Origin: a bacterium
GTDB lineage: Bacteria; UBA9089; JASEGY01
DNA: 6,562 nt
Assembly (NCBI GenBank): GCA_030019105.1
Contig: JASEGY010000203.1
Location: 1 to 6,562, forward strand
Reading direction: 5' to 3'
The position numbers and the translations under genes are program-made. Of this stretch, positions 1 through 5,847 are shown piece by piece. Numbering within the stretch: the first letter of the stretch is position 1; every line of letters starts with the position of its first letter. The notes under the pieces were generated by a model. The model was given only the letters and a program-made list of their open reading frames with translations. It was not told the DNA's origin and made no database searches.

Positions 1-2
1 AC

Positions 3-77
3 ATAGCCTATCTTGAATTCGCTTACCCCAAAATATTTATCTTAAGAGCTATAGAGACTGGACAAGGTGTTCTGTAG
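3..77 (+). CDS. Possible 3' end of an upstream gene (partial)
   Basis: An open frame enters from the left edge and runs 24 codons to a TAG at 75-77. The tail reads IAYLEFAYPKIF and ends in ETGQGVL, a composition that could belong to a real protein. The stop codon overlaps the AGGGAG Shine-Dalgarno (76-81) of the following ATPase gene, leaving 13 nt between stop and ATG. That spacing is typical of cotranscribed genes. The segment is short enough to be open by chance, and I recognise no family. If real, it would be an upstream partner of the Septu-like pair; in retron Ec78-type systems that position holds a reverse transcriptase, but nothing here shows one. Confidence 0.3.
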   Translation: MAYLEFAYPKIFILRAIETGQGVL

Positions 78-90
78 GGAGTTGTAAAGT

Positions 91-1353
91 ATGAGAGTTG
101 AACAGCTATATCTTAGAAATATCGGCCCTTTTATTGAAGCTTATATGGAAATGGATGCCAGGTCACAAGTTGTTTTGATTACAGGTGAAAATGGCACAGG
201 CAAAAGCATTATTCTTGATGCGATTCGCGGCATGTTTGGCTTCAATTATGGACGATTAGAAAGAGATATCCGAAGACAAAAATGTAGCGGCCAGGCAATT
301 GTCAAAATAGTTGTAGAAGCCGGCATATTCCTAACATTAGAACAAATTCTACCTTTCGGAAACGATTTAACCCTAATACCCAGGCAAATTAAGGCGGATA
401 GGATTGAGATACAGCCAGGATCTTATCTGAATGATATTCCAGTACAAGTCCGAGACGGTGGGAAGTGTCCAAATTGGGTTGTAGATTTTTGGCCCTCGAC
501 ATCGCCCAGCGGGTCATATAAGATTAATGCTTTTACAAACCCAAACCATAGAAGCTTTTTACTCAATGCCTTGCAAGGCACAAAAGAAAAGGCTGACATC
601 ACCCAACTTATCTGTCATTTTGACTATATGCGGGATAGCCGAAATCCACAGGAAAAAGCCGCGGCTGAACACCTTTATGAAATATTAGAACGAATTATTG
701 CTAATAGCTTGTTGGGTGACGGCAAATTAAGCCACGTTGCCCGTTCAACTTATGAGCCGATTATCATCCAGAACGATCAGCCTGTGAGCTTAGAGAGTCT
801 TAGTGGGGGTAATTTATATCTTATCCAAAACATGGTTGGCTTACTAGGCAAGATGTATTCCGTGCATTTCCTGCAGCAAACACCCCTTTCCGAATTATGT
901 CAAACACCGGGGCTACTCTTGATTGATGAGGCTGAAAATCAATTACATCCCAAATGGCAAAAACGCTTCATCCGATCAATCCTGGATATTTTCCCAAACT
1001 TGCAAATTATCGCCACTACACACTCTCCTTTCATTATTTCCTCTGTTTCCCAGGCACAGGTTTTTGTGTGCCATTCAAAGGTGGATCATTGTATTGTTGT
1101 TGATGAGACAGCGGAATACAGTAACAAACCTGTAGATGAGATTTTGATGTCTCCTTTATTTGAGGCAACCCAACCTTTTAATGAGGAAATTTCGCAATTG
1201 ATAACAGAGCGGAAACGAGCAATTGAGACCGGCGAACAGGAAAAGCGTGAGCAAATTGAAGTAAAACTTAAGTCGCTTAACCCTGAGTATTTTTCTTATT
1301 TTGATACAGATAAGTTGTTAGAGGAGATTTCCGGAGGAGGGGGCAAAGAATGA
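91..1353 (+). CDS. ptuA: PtuA-like AAA/ABC ATPase of a Septu-type defence module
   Basis: This 420-aa protein is an SMC/RecF-like ATPase. The N-terminus (VEQLYLRNIGPF) is the usual first strands of an AAA_15/AAA_21-type domain. Walker A is GENGTGKS at residues 32-39, the ABC signature is LSGGN at 237-241, Walker B is LLLIDEAENQLHP at 275-287, and the switch histidine lies in TTHSPF at 309-314. There is no long coiled coil, so it is not a full SMC or Rad50. The C-terminal 80 residues are charged and probably helical. The start is supported by AGGGAG nine nt upstream. Its stop overlaps the start of an HNH nuclease gene through ATGA, implying translational coupling. In Septu, PtuA forms the ATPase scaffold that controls the nuclease PtuB during phage infection. 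The identification rests on the ATPase-HNH pairing. OLD-like or other retron-effector ATPases are alternatives, but no Toprim domain is present. The symbol is by similarity of architecture. Confidence 0.75.
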   Translation: MRVEQLYLRNIGPFIEAYMEMDARSQVVLITGENGTGKSIILDAIRGMFGFNYGRLERDIRRQKCSGQAIVKIVVEAGIFLTLEQILPFGNDLTLIPRQIKADRIEIQPGSYLNDIPVQVRDGGKCPNWVVDFWPSTSPSGSYKINAFTNPNHRSFLLNALQGTKEKADITQLICHFDYMRDSRNPQEKAAAEHLYEILERIIANSLLGDGKLSHVARSTYEPIIIQNDQPVSLESLSGGNLYLIQNMVGLLGKMYSVHFLQQTPLSELCQTPGLLLIDEAENQLHPKWQKRFIRSILDIFPNLQIIATTHSPFIISSVSQAQVFVCHSKVDHCIVVDETAEYSNKPVDEILMSPLFEATQPFNEEISQLITERKRAIETGEQEKREQIEVKLKSLNPEYFSYFDTDKLLEEISGGGGKE

Positions 1354-2009
1354 TCTCAATAGAGAGACTCCCTGAACCGGCAATCTTGACCAAAAAGAAG
1401 GAAAAGTGGCTGGCTGCTTATCTTGCAAAACGACCTGCTAATCCGAGACCCCCTTCCAGCCAGTACGGACATCGAGATATTCGTGACACCCTGGGCGCAA
1501 TGAGTTTCAATAAATGCTTTTATTGTGAGTGCAAACTTGGAACGGCTAAAGACGAAAGAGGAGAAATTGACCATTACATTGAGGTGGAGGAAGAGCCAAG
1601 ATTAGCCTTCGACTGGGATAATCTTTATTTGAGCTGTCATGACTGCAACAGTAAGAAACTGCCTAACACAAGCATCCCAGTTTCTGATTGCTTAGATCCA
1701 TGTGATCTGTCAGAAGACACCTCGGCACATTTGACATTTAATGACGAATGTATCAGACCTCGCAATGGTTCACAAAAAGGTGCAGGGACAATTCAGAAAT
1801 ACAGCTTAGATCGTGACGAGTTAGATCATCTTAGAGTGAAGCAGATAAAGAACTTTGAGCGACTTTTGCGCGGATTGCTCGAACGGCAGATTCAGGATGG
1901 GAGAGATTCTCTTGCGCCTCAGGAGAAAGAAGCAATTGAGAGCTTTAAGGAGCCTTGTCATGCCTTTTCTCTGATGTTCAGGGTTTACCTGACTAACGTA
2001 AATCTGTAG
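1350..2009 (+). CDS. ptuB: PtuB-like HNH endonuclease (TIGR02646-type)
   Basis: This 219-aa protein carries a zinc-supported HNH (beta-beta-alpha-metal) nuclease core. A CFYC knuckle at residues 56-59 is followed by EIDHY at 72-76 (catalytic His75), the middle Asn in WDNLYLSC (Asn91), and a second knuckle CHDCN at 96-100 ending SKK. The downstream LDPCDL segment and the later frame of Asp, Leu and Arg-rich helices fit the TIGR02646 family, which includes the PtuB effectors of Septu and retron Ec78 systems. The expected role is nucleic-acid cleavage when released or activated by the PtuA ATPase. The ATG lies inside the ptuA stop (ATGA). The ptuA 3' end supplies a GGAGGAGGGGG-like Shine-Dalgarno about 7-15 nt upstream, so the two are coupled. 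All key zinc and catalytic residues are present and the gene looks intact. The HNH call is firm; the Septu assignment relies on the pair. Confidence 0.78.
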   Translation: MISIERLPEPAILTKKKEKWLAAYLAKRPANPRPPSSQYGHRDIRDTLGAMSFNKCFYCECKLGTAKDERGEIDHYIEVEEEPRLAFDWDNLYLSCHDCNSKKLPNTSIPVSDCLDPCDLSEDTSAHLTFNDECIRPRNGSQKGAGTIQKYSLDRDELDHLRVKQIKNFERLLRGLLERQIQDGRDSLAPQEKEAIESFKEPCHAFSLMFRVYLTNVNL

Positions 2010-2061
2010 GCATCTTCTCAAGAGGGGCCTTTTCAATAAGTTAATTTTAAGGAGATTTCGG

Positions 2062-3405
2062 ATGTTCAACAAGATATTAATTGCCAATCGTGGAGAAGTG
2101 GCTTTAAGAGTAATTCGTGCGGCCAGGGAACTTGGGATAGCTACCGTCGCTGTTTATTCTCAGGCTGATGCTGAATCTTTACACGTCCGATTTGCGGATG
2201 AGGCGATATGTATTGGCCCCCCTAAAGCGACTTCAAGTTATCTATCTATGCCCCAGATTATTGCGGCGGCTGAAGTAACCGGGGCTGAGGCTGTCCATCC
2301 CGGTTCCGGTTTTCTGTCTGAGAATCCTAAGTTTGCTGAGATATGCGAGGAGCACCACCTTCGATACATCGGGCCTTCCCCTGAGGCCATCAGGACAATG
2401 GGAGATAAGGCCGAGGCCAGGAAAATTGCTGCTTCGGTCAATGTGCCCATCATCCCCGGATGTAAAGAGCCCCTTGTATCTGAAGAGGATGCCCTTAAAG
2501 TAGCTCAGGAAGTGGGTTATCCGGTGCTATTAAAGGCTGTCTCCGGCGGTGGTGGAAAGGGAATGCGGATAGTTGAAGAAAGCGGTCAAATGGGAGAGAA
2601 TTTTGCTATGGCTCAGGCTGAGGCCAAGTCTGCTTTTGGCAACCCTGACCTTTATCTGGAACGTTACATTACAAAACCGAGACATATTGAAATCCAGATT
2701 CTGGCTGATTCTTTCGGGAATATGGTTCATCTGGGAGAACGAGAATGCTCCATCCAGTTTCGACATCAAAAACTGCTCGAAGAAACCCCTTCTCCAGTGG
2801 TCAGCCCACAACTTCGGCAAGAATTAGGCACAGCCGCCTTGAAGCTGGTTAAGGCCGTGGATTACTCTAATGCCGGCACGATTGAATTTTTACTTGATGA
2901 GGAAGGGAATTTTTATTTTATCGAGATGAATACCCGAATTCAGGTGGAACATCCCATTACCGAGGCGGTCACGGATATTGACTTAATAAAAGAACAAATT
3001 CGACTATCTGCAGGCGAGAAATTAGGTTATACTCAGCAGGATATAAAATTTTCAGGACATGCGATGGAATGCCGGATAAATGCCGCTGATCCCAAAAATA
3101 ACCTCGCTCCTTCTCCCGGCAAGATAACCGACCTTCATTTCCCTGGCGGTCTTGGGGTGAGGATTGACAGCCATATCTATGCCGGCTATTCTATTCCGAT
3201 TGAATATGATTCTCTTTTAGCCAAATTAATTGTTCGTGGTAAAAACAGAACTGAGACTATCGCCCGTATGTCCCGGGCTCTGAATGAGTGTGTCATTAAG
3301 GGGGTAGCAACGACTATCCCCCTTCATCTACAATTAATGGAGGATAAAGACTTCAAAGAGGGGATGTTCGATACACATTTCCTGGAAAGATATATTGGGC
3401 ATTGA
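2062..3405 (+). CDS. accC: Biotin carboxylase, acetyl-CoA/acyl-CoA carboxylase subunit
   Basis: This 447-aa protein has the full length of bacterial AccC. It carboxylates the biotin of the carrier protein (AccB) using ATP and bicarbonate, the first half-reaction of malonyl-CoA synthesis in the cytosol. The N-terminal domain opens KILIANRGEVALRVIRA. The ATP-grasp domain shows Lys116, Lys158, the glycine loop SGGGGKGMR at 161-169, and RHQK at 234-237. Metal-binding EFLL and FIEMN (Glu275, Glu288) and catalytic TRIQVEH (Arg292, Glu296) follow, then ECRIN with Arg338. The C-terminal SPGKI and SHIYAGY blocks are intact. Two positions differ from the usual consensus: HPGSGF instead of HPGYGF (Ser82), and QFRHQK instead of QRRHQK (Phe233). 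The start is set by AAGGAG at 2050-2055. accB usually sits immediately upstream, but here the HNH gene ends 52 bp before the start. Pyruvate or propionyl-CoA carboxylase biotin-carboxylase subunits are the alternative reading. Confidence 0.93.
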   Translation: MFNKILIANRGEVALRVIRAARELGIATVAVYSQADAESLHVRFADEAICIGPPKATSSYLSMPQIIAAAEVTGAEAVHPGSGFLSENPKFAEICEEHHLRYIGPSPEAIRTMGDKAEARKIAASVNVPIIPGCKEPLVSEEDALKVAQEVGYPVLLKAVSGGGGKGMRIVEESGQMGENFAMAQAEAKSAFGNPDLYLERYITKPRHIEIQILADSFGNMVHLGERECSIQFRHQKLLEETPSPVVSPQLRQELGTAALKLVKAVDYSNAGTIEFLLDEEGNFYFIEMNTRIQVEHPITEAVTDIDLIKEQIRLSAGEKLGYTQQDIKFSGHAMECRINAADPKNNLAPSPGKITDLHFPGGLGVRIDSHIYAGYSIPIEYDSLLAKLIVRGKNRTETIARMSRALNECVIKGVATTIPLHLQLMEDKDFKEGMFDTHFLERYIGH

Positions 3406-3410
3406 TCCTC

Positions 3411-3502
3411 GTTTCGGTCATTCATAAGGTTCGAGTTTCGAGTTCCGGACTTTGCACTTTTCCAAACCCGAAACTCGAAACCCGAAACCCGAAACCCGAA
3501 AC
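3411..3502. repeat. Intergenic heptamer array (CCCGAAA) with inverted copy
   Basis: Five tandem 7-bp units (four CCCGAAA and one CTCGAAA) fill 3467-3501. Inverted copies (GTTTCGAG-type) lie at 3428-3444, and another GTTTCGG sits at 3411-3417. Arms 3428-3444 and 3465-3482 can fold into a roughly 16-bp stem with one bulge and a mismatch, around a 20-nt loop. No T-run follows on either side, so it is not an obvious intrinsic terminator, though it could protect or end the accC mRNA. It occupies nearly the whole gap between accC and the next gene. Confidence 0.75.
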
Positions 3503-3525
3503 TGACAAGAAAGGGGGAAAATAAT

Positions 3526-4485
3526 ATGGCTGTTTCGTTGATAAAGAAAGAAGAGGCGCATATCTTAAGAGTATTACCTATGCTCTTGAAAAAGGACGCT
3601 CGATTTCGACAGGAGGTCTCTATTGTCCTGAGCGAGGTGTTTGCGAGCAAAGGTGAGTTGGAGCGTATATTGGAGGAGATGCAGAAAAGCAGGGAAGAGT
3701 CTAACCAAAGGCTTGAGGAATTTGCCAAAAGGTTCGAGGAACATGATAGAAGATTTGAGCTTCAGATTAAGGAGCTGCAGGCTCTCAAAAAAGAGGCGAC
3801 AGAGCGATTTGAGACCATGGACAAGCGATTGAGCCTCCAGATTTCAGACTTAGAGATTGAAATGGATAGACGGTTTGATGCAATAAAGGAGAGACTTGAA
3901 GTTATAGTGGTGGCAATAGATAGGCAATTCGAGGCTATGCAGCAGCAGATGGACAAGCGATTCGAGGCTATGCAGCAGCAGATGGACAAGCGATTCGAAG
4001 CTATGCAGCAGCAGATGGACAAACGATTCGAAGCTATGCAGCAGCAGATGGACGAACGATTCGAGGCCATGGATAAGCGATTTGAGGATCAGAAAGATTG
4101 GGTAGGTAAGGTGGTCGGTGGTCTTCAGGGAAGGGCGGGGAGGAACTTAGAAGATGTAATTGCCGGAACATTAAGGGTGGCTTTAAATAGAAGGGATATA
4201 AAGCCGGAAAGTATTATTATGCGGAAAGAGTTTTTGGATGATGAAGGCAAGATTGGACCAGCCGGAAGAAGCTATGAAATAGACATCTATGCCCATAATT
4301 CAGAGTCAATGATCTTTGAAATAAAATCTTATGCTGAACCGGAGGATGTTTTGCGATTTAACGATAAGGCCGAGTTGGTAAAAGAAAAACTGGGCATCCC
4401 CAATTCTTCAAAGATACTTATCACGCTCCAGAAGGGCAGGAAGATGGTTGATGCCTGCCGGAATCTTGGAGTTGAGTTGGTCTGA
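3526..4485 (+). CDS. Coiled-coil protein with C-terminal PD-(D/E)XK-like domain (DUF3782-like)
   Basis: This 319-aa protein is of unknown function. Residues 40-190 are a long charged coiled coil, including 11-residue repeats RFEAMQQQMDK at 134-177 (a hendecad, consistent with a straight or right-handed coil). The C-terminal ~120 residues look like a PD-(D/E)XK nuclease core: LED at 208-210, then EIDIY at 251-255 (Asp253), then FEIKS at 264-268 (Glu265, Lys267), followed by a strand-helix ending in KILITLQKGRKMVDAC. This layout resembles DUF3782-type proteins, which often combine RF(E/D)AMDKRF coiled coils with such a core. No signal peptide or membrane segment is visible, so it is probably cytosolic. 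The start is supported by AAGGGGG at 3511-3517, about 8 nt upstream. It is separated from accC by a heptamer repeat and need not be cotranscribed with it. Nuclease activity is inferred from motif spacing only. Confidence 0.7.
   Translation: MAVSLIKKEEAHILRVLPMLLKKDARFRQEVSIVLSEVFASKGELERILEEMQKSREESNQRLEEFAKRFEEHDRRFELQIKELQALKKEATERFETMDKRLSLQISDLEIEMDRRFDAIKERLEVIVVAIDRQFEAMQQQMDKRFEAMQQQMDKRFEAMQQQMDKRFEAMQQQMDERFEAMDKRFEDQKDWVGKVVGGLQGRAGRNLEDVIAGTLRVALNRRDIKPESIIMRKEFLDDEGKIGPAGRSYEIDIYAHNSESMIFEIKSYAEPEDVLRFNDKAELVKEKLGIPNSSKILITLQKGRKMVDACRNLGVELV
3925..4056 (+). repeat. Four tandem 33-bp coding repeats (11-aa hendecads)
   Basis: Units at 3925-3957, 3958-3990, 3991-4023 and 4024-4056 encode (Q/R)FEAMQQQMD(K/E)(each 11 aa). 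They differ by only one to three bases from neighbour to neighbour, mostly at synonymous positions. A degenerate fifth unit, RFEAMDKRFED, begins at 4057. The near identity at DNA level points to recent duplication by slippage or recombination, so copy number may vary between strains or be miscounted in an assembly. Confidence 0.92.
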
Positions 4486-4520
4486 GAATGCCGTTTGGCC
4501 ACGAATGGCGATAACCATTT

Positions 4521-4665
4521 GTAAGCGTTCAGGTATCAGGTATCAGGCGTCAGGTTTTGCCTGGTATACAGCCCGTAGTTGCTCTGGAGAGGTTGAAGGA
4601 TAGAATCCATCCTCAATCATCTTCACTTTAGGGTTAAGCTGACAACCTGATACCTGAACGCTTAC
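4521..4665. repeat. Inverted repeat with AGGTATC heptamers
   Basis: A perfect 21-bp inverted repeat has arms at 4521-4541 (GTAAGCGTTCAGG...) and 4645-4665 (its reverse complement, ending CGCTTAC). The arms enclose 103 bp. The left arm contains 7-bp units AGGTATC, AGGTATC, AGGCGTC from 4531 to 4551, and the right arm carries inverted TACCTGA units. It lies between convergent genes, so it could act on both transcripts as a structured 3' end. I found no flanking duplication and no T-run of terminator type. Confidence 0.8.
4543..4635 (-). pseudogene. Possible remnant of a coding sequence inside the inverted repeat
   Basis: Read on the minus strand, the loop of the inverted repeat gives NPKVKMIEDGFYPS, continuing TSPEQLRAVYQAKPDA to a TGA at 4543-4545 inside a heptamer unit. 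The composition is protein-like, but the frame is very short. It has no ribosome binding site before its ATG (4620-4618) and is closed by a stop upstream within the CTTAC repeats. It could be the surviving tail of a gene captured in a repeat, or chance. I recognise no family. Confidence 0.25.
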
Positions 4666-4793
4666 CTTACCTTAGCAATTGAAAATATATAACTGCTACA
4701 CCTTGCCATATCCTTACTTGATGTCCAAAGAGTAAGTTTGCTCACGTGTAAAGGTTGTTTATTTTCGCTTACTTACCTTACCTTACCTTACCT
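4661..4793. repeat. CTTAC pentamer arrays, one overlapping a stop codon
   Basis: Tandem CTTAC units occur at 4661-4674 and again at 4768-4791, each preceded by CGCTTAC (4659-4665 and 4766-4772). The second array runs through the stop codon (4783-4785) and last codons of the NlpC/P60 gene, so its final residues K-V-R are encoded by repeat sequence. The 90 bp between the arrays (4676-4765) shows no gene or clear signal. Confidence 0.7.
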
Positions 4794-5679
4794 TCTTGAT
4801 TAATCTCCGATAACCCACCGGCTTATAGTTTTTCAAAAACCCTTCCGGACTTTCGGCCAGGACCTTGCCTTTGCTCAGGCAGGAATGGATAACTTTTTTC
4901 TCACCGTTAGTTAATAGCAACCCAACGTGAACTATATTCCGGCCGATTACTTTAGCAAAGACCAAATCCCCTGTACAGCCTTCAAATTGAGTCACCCTCT
5001 GACCTAACTTCATCTGATCAAGGGCATGTTTAGGCAAGACTAAATCAAGGGCATTTTTAAAGGCAACTTGAATAAGACCGGAACAGTCAAGACCCTGTCT
5101 GCTTCTCCCCCCCCTGAGGTAAGGAGTTGTTTCCACATATTTCAGGGCCGTGTTGATGAGTTTATTTAAATCACCTGGAGCAACTTCAATCAGCTCGCCC
5201 TTGCCGGGTCTCCTTATTCCCTCCCAGGGATTTTCAAGAGACGGACCAAGCAGAACCACTTCATCTTCATAGACCCAGCCCAGGGTTAGATCGTCTAACT
5301 GGATAAGATATTGTTTCCCATCCCTGATCAAAATCCTGAAAGGATTATCCTCAGGGATCAACTGGGTAGCTAACTCTCCAGACCCCTTCTTTCTCCTAAC
5401 CCCTACTATCTCTTGCCCTGCCTTACCCCAATTTAAAGTAGTCCTCCCTAATTGGGCTGGATCAGAAAGAATAACCATGTGGTCGATAATCTTGAAAGAA
5501 CTTTTTTCCCTCAGAGATTTAACTATTCGATCCCTCTGGGCCGGCAGTAACACCCGTCCCCGCAGGATTAATTCTTCTTGTGGCTGATTAAGCTCAGACC
5601 ACACATCTATTATTACCGGATCATATTTTACCTCATATTCTCTTTTTATCCGGGCAATAATCTCTTCTATTTGCTTAAT
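4783..5679 (-). CDS. NlpC/P60 (C40) cell-wall peptidase with BON-like and SH3-like segments
   Basis: This is predicted to cleave gamma-D-glutamyl-diamino acid bonds of peptidoglycan peptides, like YkfC-type enzymes. Counting from the internal GTG at 5604, the C-terminal domain has the catalytic triad: Cys174 in LDCSGL, His226 in VHVGLL and His240 in VIHSC. The middle segment ends LGWVYEDEVVLL, a bacterial SH3-like strand pattern. The N-terminal LILRGRVLLPAQRDRI resembles the BON-like segment that precedes SH3 in related C40 peptidases. No signal peptide is visible, so it may act in the cytosol on recycled peptides. The frame stays open upstream of GTG5604 through KQIEEIIARIKREYEVKYDP, which fits the family N-terminus and completes that segment. 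The only well-placed ribosome binding site (AGGAGG, 5691-5686) lies before ATT at 5679-5677, so I use that start (298 aa). The conventional alternative is GTG at 5604 (273 aa), which lacks a Shine-Dalgarno. The function call is firm; the start is uncertain. Confidence 0.82.
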   Translation of the reverse strand: MKQIEEIIARIKREYEVKYDPVIIDVWSELNQPQEELILRGRVLLPAQRDRIVKSLREKSSFKIIDHMVILSDPAQLGRTTLNWGKAGQEIVGVRRKKGSGELATQLIPEDNPFRILIRDGKQYLIQLDDLTLGWVYEDEVVLLGPSLENPWEGIRRPGKGELIEVAPGDLNKLINTALKYVETTPYLRGGRSRQGLDCSGLIQVAFKNALDLVLPKHALDQMKLGQRVTQFEGCTGDLVFAKVIGRNIVHVGLLLTNGEKKVIHSCLSKGKVLAESPEGFLKNYKPVGYRRLIKKVR

Positions 5680-5691
5680 TAGATTCCTCCT
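5677..5691 (-). promoter_or_regulatory. Consensus Shine-Dalgarno before an apparent ATT start
   Basis: On the minus strand AGGAGG (5691-5686) is followed by six bases and then ATT AAG CAA in the NlpC/P60 frame. No ATG, GTG or TTG occurs in that frame between this site and GTG5604, 25 codons later. The nearby ATGs are out of frame. This pattern decides the start as ATT, or signals a mutated ATG. Confidence 0.6.
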
Positions 5692-5697
5692 ACTTTT

Positions 5698-5847
5698 GTA
5701 TCCTCTTCAAATTTAATGGGTATCTGTTGTAAGTTGTAGGTTGTAGGTTGTAGGTTCGCTGGTGTGACGGTCAACTTACAACTTACAACCTACAACCTAC
5801 AACCTACAACCTACAACCAGGTATACCAATAGATTTGAAGAGGATAC
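5698..5847. mobile_element. 150-bp MITE-like palindromic element with 8-bp target duplication
   Basis: Perfect 15-bp terminal inverted repeats, GTATCCTCTTCAAAT at 5698-5712 and its reverse complement at 5833-5847, bound the element. Just outside are direct repeats CTACTTTT at 5690-5697 and 5848-5855. Inside are tandem GTTGTAR heptamers (four units from 5726) and inverted YTTACAA/CCTACAA units (six, 5775-5816), so nearly the whole element can fold on itself. It encodes no protein, as expected for a non-autonomous element. Deleting it with one repeat copy joins the upstream zinc-ribbon gene to the NlpC/P60 ribosome binding site. It now places a large hairpin in the intergenic RNA. Confidence 0.78.

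Noticed and set aside
13..41. Possible ptuA promoter (TTGAAT, 17 bp, TTTATC)
   Set aside because: The -10 match is poor and the region is better explained as the tail of an upstream frame running into the ptuA ribosome binding site.
2010..2061. Terminator or promoter in the ptuB-accC gap
   Set aside because: Only the AAGGAG ribosome binding site is convincing; the small TCTT/AAGA stem is too weak and there is no clear -35/-10 pair.
2530..2827. Open frames on both strands inside accC
   Set aside because: The accC frame is strongly supported by conserved motifs; the others are shadows.
3428..3502. CRISPR-like array between accC and the coiled-coil gene
   Set aside because: Units are contiguous 7-mers with no spacers, so this is a simple tandem repeat, not a CRISPR.
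3762..4070. Minus-strand open frame with repeated ASNRLSICCCI units
   Set aside because: It is the antisense of the 33-bp coding repeats; composition is driven by the repeat and there is no ribosome binding site.
4504..4519. AATGG-CCATT hairpin after the coiled-coil gene as terminator
   Set aside because: Only a 5-bp AT-rich stem with no following T-run.
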